Notes under the pieces: generated by a model
Seen by the model: the letters and a program-made list of their open reading frames with translations, nothing else
Told to the model about the DNA's origin: nothing
The model's database searches: none
In this document: positions 49,413-59,923 of the stretch, piece after piece
How the letters are laid out: each line of letters opens with the position of its first letter
Numbering within the stretch: position 1 is the first letter of the stretch
Assembly (NCBI GenBank): GCA_019753375.1
Contig: JAIELC010000032.1
Location: forward strand, 62,001 to 126,000
Source of the DNA: Sphingomonas sp.
GTDB lineage: Bacteria > Pseudomonadota > Alphaproteobacteria > Sphingomonadales > Sphingomonadaceae
Length of the DNA stretch: 64,000 bases
Reading direction: 5' to 3'
Program-made: the position numbers and the translations under genes

Positions 49413-50516
49413 ATGACCGGACGCGAGCGATGGATCGGATGGCGGAACAGGCTGCTGGCCGATCCCGCGTTTCAGCGCTTCGCCGCGCGATTCCCACTGA
49501 CGCGCCCGTTCGCGCGCTGGCGGGCGCGGGCGATCTTTGATCTGGTGGCCGGGTTTACCTATTCGCAGACGCTCGCTGCCTGCATCCAGACCGGATTGCT
49601 GCAGCATCTTCACCCCGAACCGCTGACGACCGATGCGATTGCCCGGCAGATCAACCTGCCCGCTGACGGTGCCGATCGGCTGCTCCGCGCGGCGCGGGCG
49701 CTGAAGCTGGTTGAACAATTGCGCGATCGACGCTGGGCACTGGGCGCCGATGGCGCGGCGCTGATCGGTAATGGCGGGATTGCCGAGATGGTAGCGCACC
49801 ATCATCTCCTTTACGCCGATCTGGCCGATCCTGTTGGGTTGCTGCGGCGCGGCGGCGGCGGCGGCCAGTTGTCGGATTACTGGCGTTACGCTGAACGCAG
49901 CGGGCAGGGATCAAGCGATGATGTGTCGCCCTATTCGCGGCTGATGGCGGCATCACAGCCGCTGATTGCCGAACATGTCATTGGTGCATATCGATTTTCC
50001 GATCATCGCCGCATGCTGGACGTTGGCGGCGGGGAGGGAGCCTTTATCGCCGCGGTGGCGCGCGCGGTCCCTGGGCTGAAGTTCGGTCTGTTCGATCTGC
50101 CCGCGGTCGGTGACCGCGCTCGCGCTGCGTTGAATGCGGCCGGGCAGGGTGACCGGGTGACCATTCATGGCGGCAATTTCATGGCGGACGCCTTACCGGC
50201 CGGGCACGACCTGATCACGCTGATCAGGGTGCTCCACGACCATGATGACGGTCCCGCACAAAATCTGCTGCGCAGCATTTTCGAATCGCTTGAGCCGGGG
50301 GGAAAATTGCTGATCGCTGAGCCAATGGCCGAAACTCCCGGCGCGGAACCGGCGGGTGATGCCTATTTCGGCCTGTATCTTTTGGCGATGGGATCGGGCC
50401 GCCCGCGCAGCATGGCAGAGATCAGCGGCATGCTTCGACTCGCGGGCTTTAACCAAATTCGGCCGCTCCGGACACCGATGCCGCTGACCGTACGAGCGGT
50501 TGTCGCAACGCGCTGA
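49413..50516 (+). CDS. crtF: demethylspheroidene/hydroxyneurosporene O-methyltransferase
   Basis: RRMLDVGGGEGAFIAAVARAVPGLKFGLFDLPAV; between crtC and bchC. Confidence 0.9.
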   Translation: MTGRERWIGWRNRLLADPAFQRFAARFPLTRPFARWRARAIFDLVAGFTYSQTLAACIQTGLLQHLHPEPLTTDAIARQINLPADGADRLLRAARALKLVEQLRDRRWALGADGAALIGNGGIAEMVAHHHLLYADLADPVGLLRRGGGGGQLSDYWRYAERSGQGSSDDVSPYSRLMAASQPLIAEHVIGAYRFSDHRRMLDVGGGEGAFIAAVARAVPGLKFGLFDLPAVGDRARAALNAAGQGDRVTIHGGNFMADALPAGHDLITLIRVLHDHDDGPAQNLLRSIFESLEPGGKLLIAEPMAETPGAEPAGDAYFGLYLLAMGSGRPRSMAEISGMLRLAGFNQIRPLRTPMPLTVRAVVATR

Positions 50517-50526
50517 CAGAATAAGC

Positions 50527-50570
50527 GTCAATAAAAGTTGACATAGAAAAGCGTCAATATAGAGTGACAC
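50527..50570 (+). promoter_or_regulatory. twin PpsR-like sites overlapping candidate bchC promoter
   Basis: CGTCAATAAAAGTTGACA (50527-50544) and CGTCAATATAGAGTGACA (50553-50570), each CGT-N12-ACA; TTGACA-N16-TAGAGT as -35/-10. Confidence 0.6.
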
Positions 50571-50619
50571 CTGTGAAGAGGACCCGTTTTGGAACGGGCC
50601 TCAAGCAGGGGAGCGGAAG

Positions 50620-51544
50620 TTGGATACGCTGGCGGTTATTTTGGATGCTCCGCAACGGATTGCGTTCCGCCAGTTAAGCCTGACGCCCGTCGGTGATGCT
50701 GACGTCCTGATTGAAATCGATTGGAGCGGCATCAGTTCGGGCACCGAAAGGTTGCTCTGGACCGGCCAGATGCCGGCTTTTCCCGGCATGGGATATCCCC
50801 TGGTGCCCGGTTATGAATCGGTTGGCAGGATCATCGATGCCGGCAAGGATGCGCGTGGCCGGATCGGTGAGTGGGTCTTTGTACCCGGCGCGAATTTACA
50901 CGGAGGCGCGAGGCCTGTTTGGTGGCACCGCCCGGCGGGTCGTGATGCCAGGCATTCGCGCGATCCCCATTCCCGAGTCGCTGGGCCGCGACGGTATCCT
51001 GATGGCGCTTGCCGCTACGGCGCACCATGCAATTGCTGGCGGGACAACCCCCGACCTGATTGTCGGCCACGGTATTCTTGGTCAGCTCCTCGCGCGGCTG
51101 ACGATTGCCATGGGTGGCCCGGCGCCGACGGTTTGGGAAACCAACCCGACGCGCCGCCAAGGCGATGGCTATTTGGTGGTCGATCCTGAGAGCGATGCGC
51201 GCCGTGATTATGGCACGATCATCGATGCCAGCGGCGCGACCGACATTGTCGACGCGCTGATCGGGCGGCTTGCAAAGCGCGGTGAGATTGTCCTGGCCGG
51301 ATTTTACAGCCGGATTAGTTTTGGCTTCCCGCCGGCGTTTATGCGCGAAGCGCGGTTGCGAATTTCCGCCGAATTCACCCCCGAAGATCTGGCGGCGACG
51401 CGGTCGCTCGCGGAATCGGGAGCGTTGAGCCTCGCTGAACTGATCAGCCATGTGCGGCCGGCTGATCAGGCGGTCGACGCTTATCCGGCGGCTTTTGAAG
51501 ACGCGACCTGCCGCAAGATGGTACTCGATTGGAGACAGATATGA
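50620..51544 (+). pseudogene. bchC: bacteriochlorophyllide a dehydrogenase, frameshifted near 50896
   Basis: Frame 1 ends [14 protein letters not shown]..., frame 2 resumes [31 protein letters not shown] through to 51544. Confidence 0.85.
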
Positions 51545-52524
51545 CGATGCTCGATGTAAGCGCGTTGCGCGACGAGGCGTCACAAGAGCCCGATCCCGTG
51601 CCGACCGGCCCAATAACCAAAGAGACCCAGATCATCGCGATCTATGGCAAAGGCGGTTCGGGCAAATCCTTCGCGCTCGCCAATCTGAGCTACATGATGG
51701 CGCAGCAGGGCAAGCGCGTGCTGCTGATCGGCTGTGATCCCAAGTCTGACACGACCAGCCTGTTGTTTGGCGGTCGATCCACCCCGACCATCATCGAGAC
51801 ATCTTCCGCCAAAAAGCTGGCGGGCGAGGAAGTGAAGATCGAGGATGTCTGCTTCCAGCGCGACGGTGTGTTCGCGATGGAGCTGGGCGGACCCGAAGTG
51901 GGTCGCGGCTGCGGTGGTCGCGGGATCATTCATGGCTTTGAAACGCTCGAAAAGCTTGGCTTTCACGAATGGGGCTTTGACTATGTCCTGCTCGATTTCC
52001 TGGGCGACGTAGTTTGCGGCGGCTTCGGCCTGCCGATTGCGCGCGATATGTGCCAGAAGGTCATCGTCGTGGCATCGAACGACCTGCAATCGCTGTATGT
52101 CGCCAACAACGTCTGCAAGGCGGTGGAATATTTCCGCAAAATGGGTGGCAATGTCGGCGTGGCGGGCATGATCCTGAACAAGGATGATGGCACCGGCGAA
52201 GCCAACGCCTTTGCCCGTGCTGTCGGTATTCCGGTGCTGACCGCTATCCCCGCCAATGAGGATATCCGCCGCAAATCGGCGAATTATCAGATCATCGGTA
52301 AACCCGACAGCCAATGGGGGTCGCTGTTTGAAGAGCTGGCGCTCAACGTGCAGGAAGCGCCGCCGTTGCGGCCGTCGCCGCTTGATCAGGATGGCCTGCT
52401 GTCGCTGTTCAGCGCGGATGTGACGGGCGCTGACTTCACGCTCAGGCCGGCCACCCAGGCCGATATGCACGGCAAGGATTTTGTCGTGAAGCCGTCGCTC
52501 GAAATCGTGTACGATCAGGTCTGA
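51541..52524 (+). CDS. bchX: chlorophyllide a reductase iron protein subunit X
   Basis: [47 protein letters not shown]. Confidence 0.96.
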   Translation: MTMLDVSALRDEASQEPDPVPTGPITKETQIIAIYGKGGSGKSFALANLSYMMAQQGKRVLLIGCDPKSDTTSLLFGGRSTPTIIETSSAKKLAGEEVKIEDVCFQRDGVFAMELGGPEVGRGCGGRGIIHGFETLEKLGFHEWGFDYVLLDFLGDVVCGGFGLPIARDMCQKVIVVASNDLQSLYVANNVCKAVEYFRKMGGNVGVAGMILNKDDGTGEANAFARAVGIPVLTAIPANEDIRRKSANYQIIGKPDSQWGSLFEELALNVQEAPPLRPSPLDQDGLLSLFSADVTGADFTLRPATQADMHGKDFVVKPSLEIVYDQV

Positions 52525-52529
52525 TCGGC

Positions 52530-54056
52530 GTGGATCTCGAAGCTCCTCCATCGCGCAACGCCGATCGGATCGATCTCTCGCCGAGCGCGGACGGCGGTTG
52601 CCATGCCGGCGCCGCGACAATGCACGACGCGGCGTCGAAGGCGGGCAAGAGTGATATCCTTGATCGCTATGCGGCCGACTATCCAAAGGGTCCGCATGAT
52701 CAGCCGCAATCGATGTGCCCGGCGTTCGGGTCGCTGCGCGTCGGCCTGCGCATGCGCCGGACCGCGACAGTGCTCTCCGGGTCTGCCTGCTGTGTCTATG
52801 GTCTGACCTTTACCTCGCATTTCTATGGTGCGCGCCGGACGGTCGGCTATGTTCCCTTTTCGTCGGAAACGCTGGTCACCGGCAAGCTGTTCGAAGACAT
52901 TAAGGAAGCGGTTGAGGGACTCGCCGATCCCGCGCTGTACGACACAATCATTGTCACCAATTTGTGTGTACCCACCGCTTCGGGCGTGCCGCTCCAGCTG
53001 CTCCCCGATCAGATCAACGGCGTCCGCGTAATCGGGATTGATGTGCCCGGATTTGGGGTACCAACCCATGCGGAGGCGAAGGACGTCTTGGCTGGCGCCA
53101 TGCTGGCCTATGCGCGCAAGGAAGCCATGGCAGGCCCCGTTGCCGCCCCCAAAGATCGATCGAGCCGGCCGACGGTGACTCTCCTGGGTGAGATGTTCCC
53201 GGCCGACCCACCCGGTATCGGCTTAATGCTGGAGCCGCTGGGCCTTGCGGCGGGCCCGGTCGTCCCGACGCGTGAATGGCGCGAGCTTTATGCCGCGCTC
53301 GACTGCGCGGCAGTTGCGGCCATCCATCCCTTCTACACCGCCAGCGTTCGCGAATTTGAAGCGGCGGGGCGTGCGGTGATCGGATCGGCTCCCGTCGGCC
53401 GCGACGGCACGGCGGCATGGCTGGACGCCATTGGCGCCGCGTGCGGCATAGCGCGCGATAAGATCGACGCGTCAAAAAACAAATTCCTGCCGGCAATCAG
53501 TGCCGCGCTGGCGGCCCGCCCGATTAGCGGACGCATTACGGTTTCAGGCTATGAAGGCTCTGAACTGCTGGTGGCGCGTCTGCTGATCGAAAGTGGCGCT
53601 GATGTGCCTTATGTTGGCACGGCCGCCCCACGCACCGTCTGGTCGGATCCGGATCGCGACTGGCTGGAAGCACATGGTTGCCGCGTCCAGTACCGGGCAA
53701 GTCTTGAGCAGGACATTGCTGCGGTTGAAGAATTTGGCCCTGACCTTGCGATCGGTACGACGCCGGTCGTTCAGCACGCCAAGCAAAAGGCGATTCCCGG
53801 CCTGTATTTCACCAATCTGATTTCCGCACGCCCGCTGATGGGCCCGGCGGGAGCTGGCAGCCTGGCCATGGTTGTCAATGCGGCGATGGCCAACAAGGCA
53901 CGCTTTGACAAGATGACGGCGTTTTTTGACGGCGTCGGCAGCGGTCCAACCGCTGGCATCTGGTCCGAAACGCCCGTCGACCGCCCCGAATTCAAGGCCA
54001 AATTTGCCGCGCAGCGCCTTGCCGCTGCCAAGGCAGAAGAAAGCGTCGGTACATGA
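52530..54056 (+). CDS. bchY: chlorophyllide a reductase subunit Y
   Basis: [53 protein letters not shown] start at 52530 or ATG 52620. Confidence 0.95.
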   Translation: MDLEAPPSRNADRIDLSPSADGGCHAGAATMHDAASKAGKSDILDRYAADYPKGPHDQPQSMCPAFGSLRVGLRMRRTATVLSGSACCVYGLTFTSHFYGARRTVGYVPFSSETLVTGKLFEDIKEAVEGLADPALYDTIIVTNLCVPTASGVPLQLLPDQINGVRVIGIDVPGFGVPTHAEAKDVLAGAMLAYARKEAMAGPVAAPKDRSSRPTVTLLGEMFPADPPGIGLMLEPLGLAAGPVVPTREWRELYAALDCAAVAAIHPFYTASVREFEAAGRAVIGSAPVGRDGTAAWLDAIGAACGIARDKIDASKNKFLPAISAALAARPISGRITVSGYEGSELLVARLLIESGADVPYVGTAAPRTVWSDPDRDWLEAHGCRVQYRASLEQDIAAVEEFGPDLAIGTTPVVQHAKQKAIPGLYFTNLISARPLMGPAGAGSLAMVVNAAMANKARFDKMTAFFDGVGSGPTAGIWSETPVDRPEFKAKFAAQRLAAAKAEESVGT

Positions 54057-55498
54057 CGCTCATTCTCGACCATGACAGGGCCGGCGGATACTGGGGCGCC
54101 GTCTATGCCTTTACCGCGATCAAGGGCCTGCAGGTCATCATCGATGGGCCGGTGGGGTGCGAAAATCTGCCGGTAACATCGGTGCTGCATTACACAGACG
54201 GCCTGCCGCCACACGAATTGCCGATCGTTGTCACCGGACTCGGCGAGCAAGAGCTTGGCCGCGACGGCACCGAAGGCGCGATGAAACGCGCCTGGAAGAC
54301 GCTCGACCCTGATCTTCCCGCCGTGGTGGTCACCGGATCAATCGCCGAGATGATCGGTGGTGGCGTGACGCCCGAAGGGACCAATATCCAGCGCTTTCTG
54401 CCGCGCACCATTGATGAAGATCAGTGGCAGTCAGGCGACCGCGCGCTGACCTGGCTTTGGACGCAGTTCGGATCGAAAAAGGTTCCGAGCCCAAAGGCAC
54501 TCAAGGACGGCGATAAGCCGCGCGTCAATATCATCGGGCCGATGTACGGCACATTCAACATGCCGTCCGACCTCGCCGAAATACGGCGATTGGTGGAAGG
54601 CATCGGCGCCGAAATCAACATGGAATTCCCGCTTGGCAGCCATCTTGCCGATGTCAAGAAACTCGCCAATGCGCACGTCAATGTGTGCATGTACCGCGAA
54701 TTTGGCCGCGGGCTGTGCGAAGCGCTGGAACGGCCCTATCTGCAGGCGCCGATCGGCCTCGAATCGACCACGCTTTTCTTGCGCAAACTGGGCGAGCTGA
54801 CGGGCCTCGATCCTGAGCCGTTTATTGAGCGTGAAAAGCACACCACCATCAAGCCGCTTTGGGATCTCTGGCGGTCGGTGACACAGGATTTCTTTGCGAC
54901 CGCCAGTTTTGCGATCGTCGCGACTGAGACCTACGAACGCGGCATCCGCAAGTTCCTGGAAGACGATATGGGGCTGCCCTGCAGCTTTTCGTTCCGGCGG
55001 ACGGCCGGGGTGAAGCCCGACAATGCCGCGGTTCTTGAAGCGATCCGGACCACGCCGCCGCTGATCATGTTCGGCAGTTATAACGAGCGCATGTACATGG
55101 CCGAAACCGGCGCGCGGGGCATTTATGTCCCCGCCAGTTTCCCGGGCGCCGCGATCCGTCGGCATACCGGTACCCCGTTTATGGGATATTCGGGTGCGAC
55201 CTACCTGGTCCAGGAAGTGTGCAACGCGTTGTTCGATGCGTTGTTCAACATCATCCCATTAGCCGCGCAGCTCGATGCGGTCGAGGCAACGCCCGCTCGG
55301 ATCGAGCGCGATGTTGCCTGGGACGACGATGCCAAAGCCGATCTCGACGCCGTTGTTGAACGCGAGCCGGTGCTGGTTCGGATTTCCGCCGCCAAGCGCA
55401 TTCGCGATGCCGCAGAACGCGGTGCCCGGCGTGCCGGCGAAACCACTGTTTCCGCACGGCGCCTGGCCGATGCGATCACCGAAAGCCGGGGGCCATGA
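54053..55498 (+). CDS. bchZ: chlorophyllide a reductase subunit Z
   Basis: [64 protein letters not shown]. Confidence 0.96.
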   Translation: MTLILDHDRAGGYWGAVYAFTAIKGLQVIIDGPVGCENLPVTSVLHYTDGLPPHELPIVVTGLGEQELGRDGTEGAMKRAWKTLDPDLPAVVVTGSIAEMIGGGVTPEGTNIQRFLPRTIDEDQWQSGDRALTWLWTQFGSKKVPSPKALKDGDKPRVNIIGPMYGTFNMPSDLAEIRRLVEGIGAEINMEFPLGSHLADVKKLANAHVNVCMYREFGRGLCEALERPYLQAPIGLESTTLFLRKLGELTGLDPEPFIEREKHTTIKPLWDLWRSVTQDFFATASFAIVATETYERGIRKFLEDDMGLPCSFSFRRTAGVKPDNAAVLEAIRTTPPLIMFGSYNERMYMAETGARGIYVPASFPGAAIRRHTGTPFMGYSGATYLVQEVCNALFDALFNIIPLAAQLDAVEATPARIERDVAWDDDAKADLDAVVEREPVLVRISAAKRIRDAAERGARRAGETTVSARRLADAITESRGP

Positions 55499-55634
55499 CG
55501 GCGCCCGCAGCCATTAGCCGCGATCCGCGGCTTACCCAATCCTCTCGGCGCGCCGCGTCGAGTGGATACCGCCGGGGGACGCGTGCCGCGCGCCCGATCT
55601 CGTCGGGACGACCGAAAATGAAGGAACAATCGAT

Positions 55635-55856
55635 ATGACAGACGAACGATTGGGTCCGGGCACATATATGACCCCGGATGAGGCCAAGGAGTTCCACAAA
55701 CTGTTTGTCGTCAGCATGGGCTTTTTTGTCCTGATGGCGGTGATCGCGCACATCCTAGTTTGGACTTGGCGCCCGTGGTTCCCTGGTACTGATGGCTACA
55801 AGTCGCATCCCACGACCGCTCTGGTTGCGCCGATGCATCAGTCCGGCAAAGCCTAA
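55635..55856 (+). CDS. pufB: light-harvesting complex 1 beta subunit
   Basis: LTPDEA-like [38 protein letters not shown]. Confidence 0.95.
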   Translation: MTDERLGPGTYMTPDEAKEFHKLFVVSMGFFVLMAVIAHILVWTWRPWFPGTDGYKSHPTTALVAPMHQSGKA

Positions 55857-55870
55857 AAGGAGCAAATGCC

Positions 55871-56053
55871 ATGTGGAGAATGTGGGTAACTTTCGATGGA
55901 CGTCGGGTTTTAACGGCGCTGGCAGTATTTCTGTTCGCGCTCGCAATCCTGATCCACTTCATCTTGCTGAGCACCACCCGTTACAACTGGCTCGAAGCGC
56001 CGGCGGCACCTGCAGCAACCGCTGCGGTATCGGCACCCTCGACCAGTTCCTGA
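55871..56053 (+). CDS. pufA: light-harvesting complex 1 alpha subunit
   Basis: [42 protein letters not shown]. Confidence 0.96.
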   Translation: MWRMWVTFDGRRVLTALAVFLFALAILIHFILLSTTRYNWLEAPAAPAATAAVSAPSTSS

Positions 56054-56089
56054 ACGGTTCGGTAACTCGATCAACTGCCGCACAAACAA

Positions 56090-56149
56090 GCGGCGGGGCG
56101 GACGGATCCTAAGGTGCCAAAGCGCTGAAGTATCCGTCCAAGCCGCCGC
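56090..56149 (+). promoter_or_regulatory. large intercistronic hairpin between pufA and pufL
   Basis: GCGGCGGGGCGGACGGAT ... ATCCGTCCAAGCCGCCGC with 24-nt loop. Confidence 0.8.
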
Positions 56150-56210
56150 GCGGCAACCAAAATTATAACTGCCATCCCGGCGTGTGCGCGGTGGGAGAAG
56201 GAGCTGATCC

Positions 56211-57047
56211 ATGGCACTCTTAAGCTTTGAACGGAAATACCGAGTAAGAGGCGGTACGCTGATCGGCGGCGATCTGTTCGATTTCTGGATTGGCCCCTTC
56301 TATGTCGGCTTTTTCGGAGTCACGACCGCTCTGTTCGCCGGGTTGGGCACTGCCCTGATCCTCTACGCAGCATCACAGGGGCCGACATGGAACCCGTGGC
56401 TGATTTCGATCGCGCCGCCTGACCTGAAATATGGTCTTGGGCTTGCCCCATTAAAGGATGGGGGCTTCTGGCAGATCATCACCATTTGTGCGGTTGGGGC
56501 ATTTGTGTCCTGGGCGCTGCGAGAGGTGGAAATTTGCCGCAAGTTGGGCATGGGATACCATGTACCAATTGCCTTTAGTGTTGCCATCCTGGCCTATGTC
56601 ACGCTGGTCGTTGTCCGCCCCGCTTTGATGGGCGCCTGGCATTGGGGCTTCCCTTACGGGATTTTCAGCCATCTGGATTGGGTGTCGAACACCGGATACC
56701 AGTATCTGCATTTCCACTATAACCCGGCGCATATGATCGCGGTGAGCTTTTTCTTCACCACGACGCTCGCGCTTGCGCTCCACGGCGCGCTGGTATTGTC
56801 GGCGGTCAACCCGCCCAAGGACGGTACCGACGGCGGTGTTGTGAAGTCGCCCGAATATGAAGACGCCTTTTTCCGCGACACGATCGGCTATTCGATCGGC
56901 ACGCTCGGGATCCATCGGCTGGGACTGTTCCTGGCGCTGTCAGCCGGCTTTTGGAGCGCGGTCTGCATCGTCATCAGCGGACCCGTCTGGACCCGTGGCT
57001 GGCCCGAATGGTGGACCTGGTGGCTCAACCTGCCGATCTGGCACTGA
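56211..57047 (+). CDS. pufL: photosynthetic reaction center subunit L
   Basis: [61 protein letters not shown]. Confidence 0.97.
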   Translation: MALLSFERKYRVRGGTLIGGDLFDFWIGPFYVGFFGVTTALFAGLGTALILYAASQGPTWNPWLISIAPPDLKYGLGLAPLKDGGFWQIITICAVGAFVSWALREVEICRKLGMGYHVPIAFSVAILAYVTLVVVRPALMGAWHWGFPYGIFSHLDWVSNTGYQYLHFHYNPAHMIAVSFFFTTTLALALHGALVLSAVNPPKDGTDGGVVKSPEYEDAFFRDTIGYSIGTLGIHRLGLFLALSAGFWSAVCIVISGPVWTRGWPEWWTWWLNLPIWH

Positions 57048-57063
57048 GTGAGGACCTAATACG

Positions 57064-58038
57064 ATGGCACGCTATCAGAACATCTTCACCCAGGTGCAGA
57101 TCCGCGGTACCGCGGAAATGGGCCCCCCCATGCTCGATGCAAGCGAGCCGCGCACGAGCGCTGCTGGCTTCAACTACTGGATCGGCAAGCTGGGCAACGC
57201 GCAGCTTGGCCCTATCTACCTTGGCTACCTTGGAACCATCTCGCTGGTTTTTGGCTTCATTGCCTTTGAAATCATCGGGCTTAACATGTGGGCTTCGGTC
57301 AATTGGGATCCCGTCCAGTTTGTCCGGCAGCTTTTCTGGCTGTCGCTCGAACCACCAGCACCCAAATATGGCCTGAAGGTCATTCCACCGCTCGCCGAAG
57401 GGGGCTGGTGGCTGATCGCCGGCTTCTTCTTGACGGCGTCGGTTATCCTGTGGGCGGTCCGCACGTACCGCCGGGCCAAGGCACTCAACATGGGAACCCA
57501 TGTTGCCTGGGCGTTCGCATCGGCGATCTGGTTGTACCTAGTGCTGGGCTTTATCCGCCCGATCATGATGGGCAGCTGGTCGGAAGCCGTGCCGTTCGGT
57601 ATCTTCCCGCATCTTGATTGGACCGCGGCTTTCTCAATCCGCTACGGTAATTTGTTCTACAATCCGTTCCACGCGCTTTCGATCGTCTTCCTTTACGGAT
57701 CGACGCTCCTGTTCGCGATGCACGGTGCCACCATCCTAGCCATAGGTCGGTATGGCGGTGAACGCGAAATCGAACAAATAACGGATCGTGGTACTGCTTC
57801 CGAACGCGCGGCGCTGTTCTGGCGCTGGACGATGGGCTTCAACGCGACGATGGAATCAATCCATCGCTGGGCGTGGTGGTTCGCCGTGCTGACGACGCTG
57901 ACGGGCGGCATCGGCATCCTGCTGACGGGCACGGTTGTCGACAACTGGTACCTCTGGGCACAGCAGCATGGCTATGCCCCAGCCTACCCGACGACGGGTG
58001 TCGTCGACCCAGCCACTTTGCCGGGAGCACCGAAATGA
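57064..58038 (+). CDS. pufM: photosynthetic reaction center subunit M
   Basis: [53 protein letters not shown]. Confidence 0.97.
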   Translation: MARYQNIFTQVQIRGTAEMGPPMLDASEPRTSAAGFNYWIGKLGNAQLGPIYLGYLGTISLVFGFIAFEIIGLNMWASVNWDPVQFVRQLFWLSLEPPAPKYGLKVIPPLAEGGWWLIAGFFLTASVILWAVRTYRRAKALNMGTHVAWAFASAIWLYLVLGFIRPIMMGSWSEAVPFGIFPHLDWTAAFSIRYGNLFYNPFHALSIVFLYGSTLLFAMHGATILAIGRYGGEREIEQITDRGTASERAALFWRWTMGFNATMESIHRWAWWFAVLTTLTGGIGILLTGTVVDNWYLWAQQHGYAPAYPTTGVVDPATLPGAPK

Positions 58039-59168
58039 AATCCAGGCTAAATTCACTCGCCGGAATGGCGGTGGCCAGCGTAACCATCCTCACCCTCAGT
58101 GGGTGCGAATTGGGGCCCAAAAAGGTTGAACAGACCGGCTACCGGGGCACCGGCGGCGATCAGGTAACGGCCGTAAAACGGATCGCCGCGCAGGCCGTGC
58201 CTGCCCCGCCGTTCGAACTGCCGGCTGATGGCGGGCCGACCGCCGGCGAGACCTATCAGAACGTCAAGGTTCTGAACGGCCTGAGCGCGGAACGCTTCAA
58301 CTATCTGATGGCGTCGATCAACAATTGGGTGGCCCCGCAGACGGGCGATCCGAACAAGGTCGGATGCAATTATTGCCATAATCCGGAAAATATGGCGTCT
58401 GACGAAAAATATACCAAGGTCGTCGCACGCCGCATGATCCAGATGACCATGAACATCAATTCGACCTGGTCCACTCACGTCAAACAGACAGGCGTGACCT
58501 GCTATACCTGCCACCGCGGCAATGCGGTACCGCAGTATAAATGGGCGATGGCGGATGATCCCAATGCGACCATCCGCTTGATGGGCAATAAACATGGTCA
58601 GGACACCCCGACCTCTGCCGTGGCCTTCAGTTCCTTGCCTTATGACCCGTTTGCAAGCGATCTTGGCGGTAACGGCAAGATCCGGGTCCAGGACCCGCAT
58701 GCGGTTGCGGATGGTTATCGCGGTGCCTCGATTGCGGACACCGAAAAGACCTATGGGCTGATGATGCACATGTCATCGGCGCTGAACGTCAATTGCACCT
58801 ATTGCCACAACACCGACTCGTTCAGCAGCTGGTCGAACAGCCGGCCGCAGCGCGCCGTTGCCTGGTACGGGATCCGAATGGTCCGCGACACCAATGAGAA
58901 TTACATCTCGTCGCTGACGTCGGTTTTTCCCGCCAATCGCAAGGGGCCGCATGGCGATGTCTACAAAGTGTATTGCACGACCTGTCATCAGGGCTTGAAC
59001 AAGCCGCTGGGCGGGAAGAGCATGCTGGGCGACTATCCGTTCCTGCGCGGTCCGATCGGGGCCGCACCGGCGATGGAAGCACCGGCAGCACCCGCGCCCG
59101 CAGCGCCGGTTGCGGCAGCCACGGTACCCGCACCGCCTGTGCTTCCAGGCCAGGGAAGCAGCAACTGA
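58035..59168 (+). CDS. pufC: reaction center tetraheme cytochrome c subunit
   Basis: Lipobox LSGCEL and four CXXCH: CNYCH, CYTCH, CTYCH, CTTCH; start trimmed to 58035. Confidence 0.95.
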   Translation: MKSRLNSLAGMAVASVTILTLSGCELGPKKVEQTGYRGTGGDQVTAVKRIAAQAVPAPPFELPADGGPTAGETYQNVKVLNGLSAERFNYLMASINNWVAPQTGDPNKVGCNYCHNPENMASDEKYTKVVARRMIQMTMNINSTWSTHVKQTGVTCYTCHRGNAVPQYKWAMADDPNATIRLMGNKHGQDTPTSAVAFSSLPYDPFASDLGGNGKIRVQDPHAVADGYRGASIADTEKTYGLMMHMSSALNVNCTYCHNTDSFSSWSNSRPQRAVAWYGIRMVRDTNENYISSLTSVFPANRKGPHGDVYKVYCTTCHQGLNKPLGGKSMLGDYPFLRGPIGAAPAMEAPAAPAPAAPVAAATVPAPPVLPGQGSSN

Positions 59169-59203
59169 TCGCATCGGCCTTGGCCAATGCCTGAAGGATT
59201 GTA

Positions 59204-59923
59204 ATGCACGCGTTCACCGCCCTCGTCGTCCTGCATGTGATGGCGGGGGCGGTCGGTTTAATATCGTTCTGGATCCCCATTGCTACCCACAAGGGCGGAC
59301 CATCGCATCGCCGCTGGGGCCGCATCGGTGCCCGGGCATTGATGATTGCGGGCGCGCTGGCCGTGGCGATGGCGCTGCTATCGCTCTACGGACCGGAAAA
59401 GCGCTTGCCGATGATCCGCGATCGTGCGCTTTTCGACGGTCTGTTCGGCTGGATGATGCTCTATCTGGGGCTGCTGACGATCAGCTTTGCCGATTATGGC
59501 CTGTCCACCGCCCGGCTCCGGCAGCAACGCCTCAGACTGCGCGCTGCCCGCCATCAGTTGCTGTTCGTCGCGGTGGCTGCAGCGGCCATCAAATGCGCGG
59601 TCTATGGCGGTTCGATCGGGCAGCCGTTGATGGTCCTGGTCGCGGCTATCGGCCTGATCGCAATTGCAACCCAGCTCACGCATATCTGGCGCCGGAGCGT
59701 CGATCACCGCGCCTATGTTGCGGAACATTTTCGCGCGCTGATCGGCATGGGCATTTCCGCCTATACCGCGTTTCTGTCCGTCGGCCTGATCAGGCTGGTG
59801 CCCGACCATGTCTTCAACCCGGTCATCTGGGCAATCCCCAGCATTGTCGGTGTGTCACTGATCGCCCGCTACACGCTGGTCGTCAATGGCGGATCGTTCA
59901 TTTCCCGCCGCGCGCGGCAATAA
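59204..59923 (+). CDS. multipass membrane protein of unknown function (DUF2306-like)
   Basis: Several TM helices; lies between pufC and crtD. Confidence 0.6.
   Translation: MHAFTALVVLHVMAGAVGLISFWIPIATHKGGPSHRRWGRIGARALMIAGALAVAMALLSLYGPEKRLPMIRDRALFDGLFGWMMLYLGLLTISFADYGLSTARLRQQRLRLRAARHQLLFVAVAAAAIKCAVYGGSIGQPLMVLVAAIGLIAIATQLTHIWRRSVDHRAYVAEHFRALIGMGISAYTAFLSVGLIRLVPDHVFNPVIWAIPSIVGVSLIARYTLVVNGGSFISRRARQ

Noticed and set aside
51580-52686. 368-aa minus-strand ORF
   Set aside because: Antisense to well-supported bchX/bchY.
55499-55634. PpsR TGT-N12-ACA site directly upstream of pufB
   Set aside because: No match found by eye in the bchZ-pufB interval; control probably comes from the bchC promoter.
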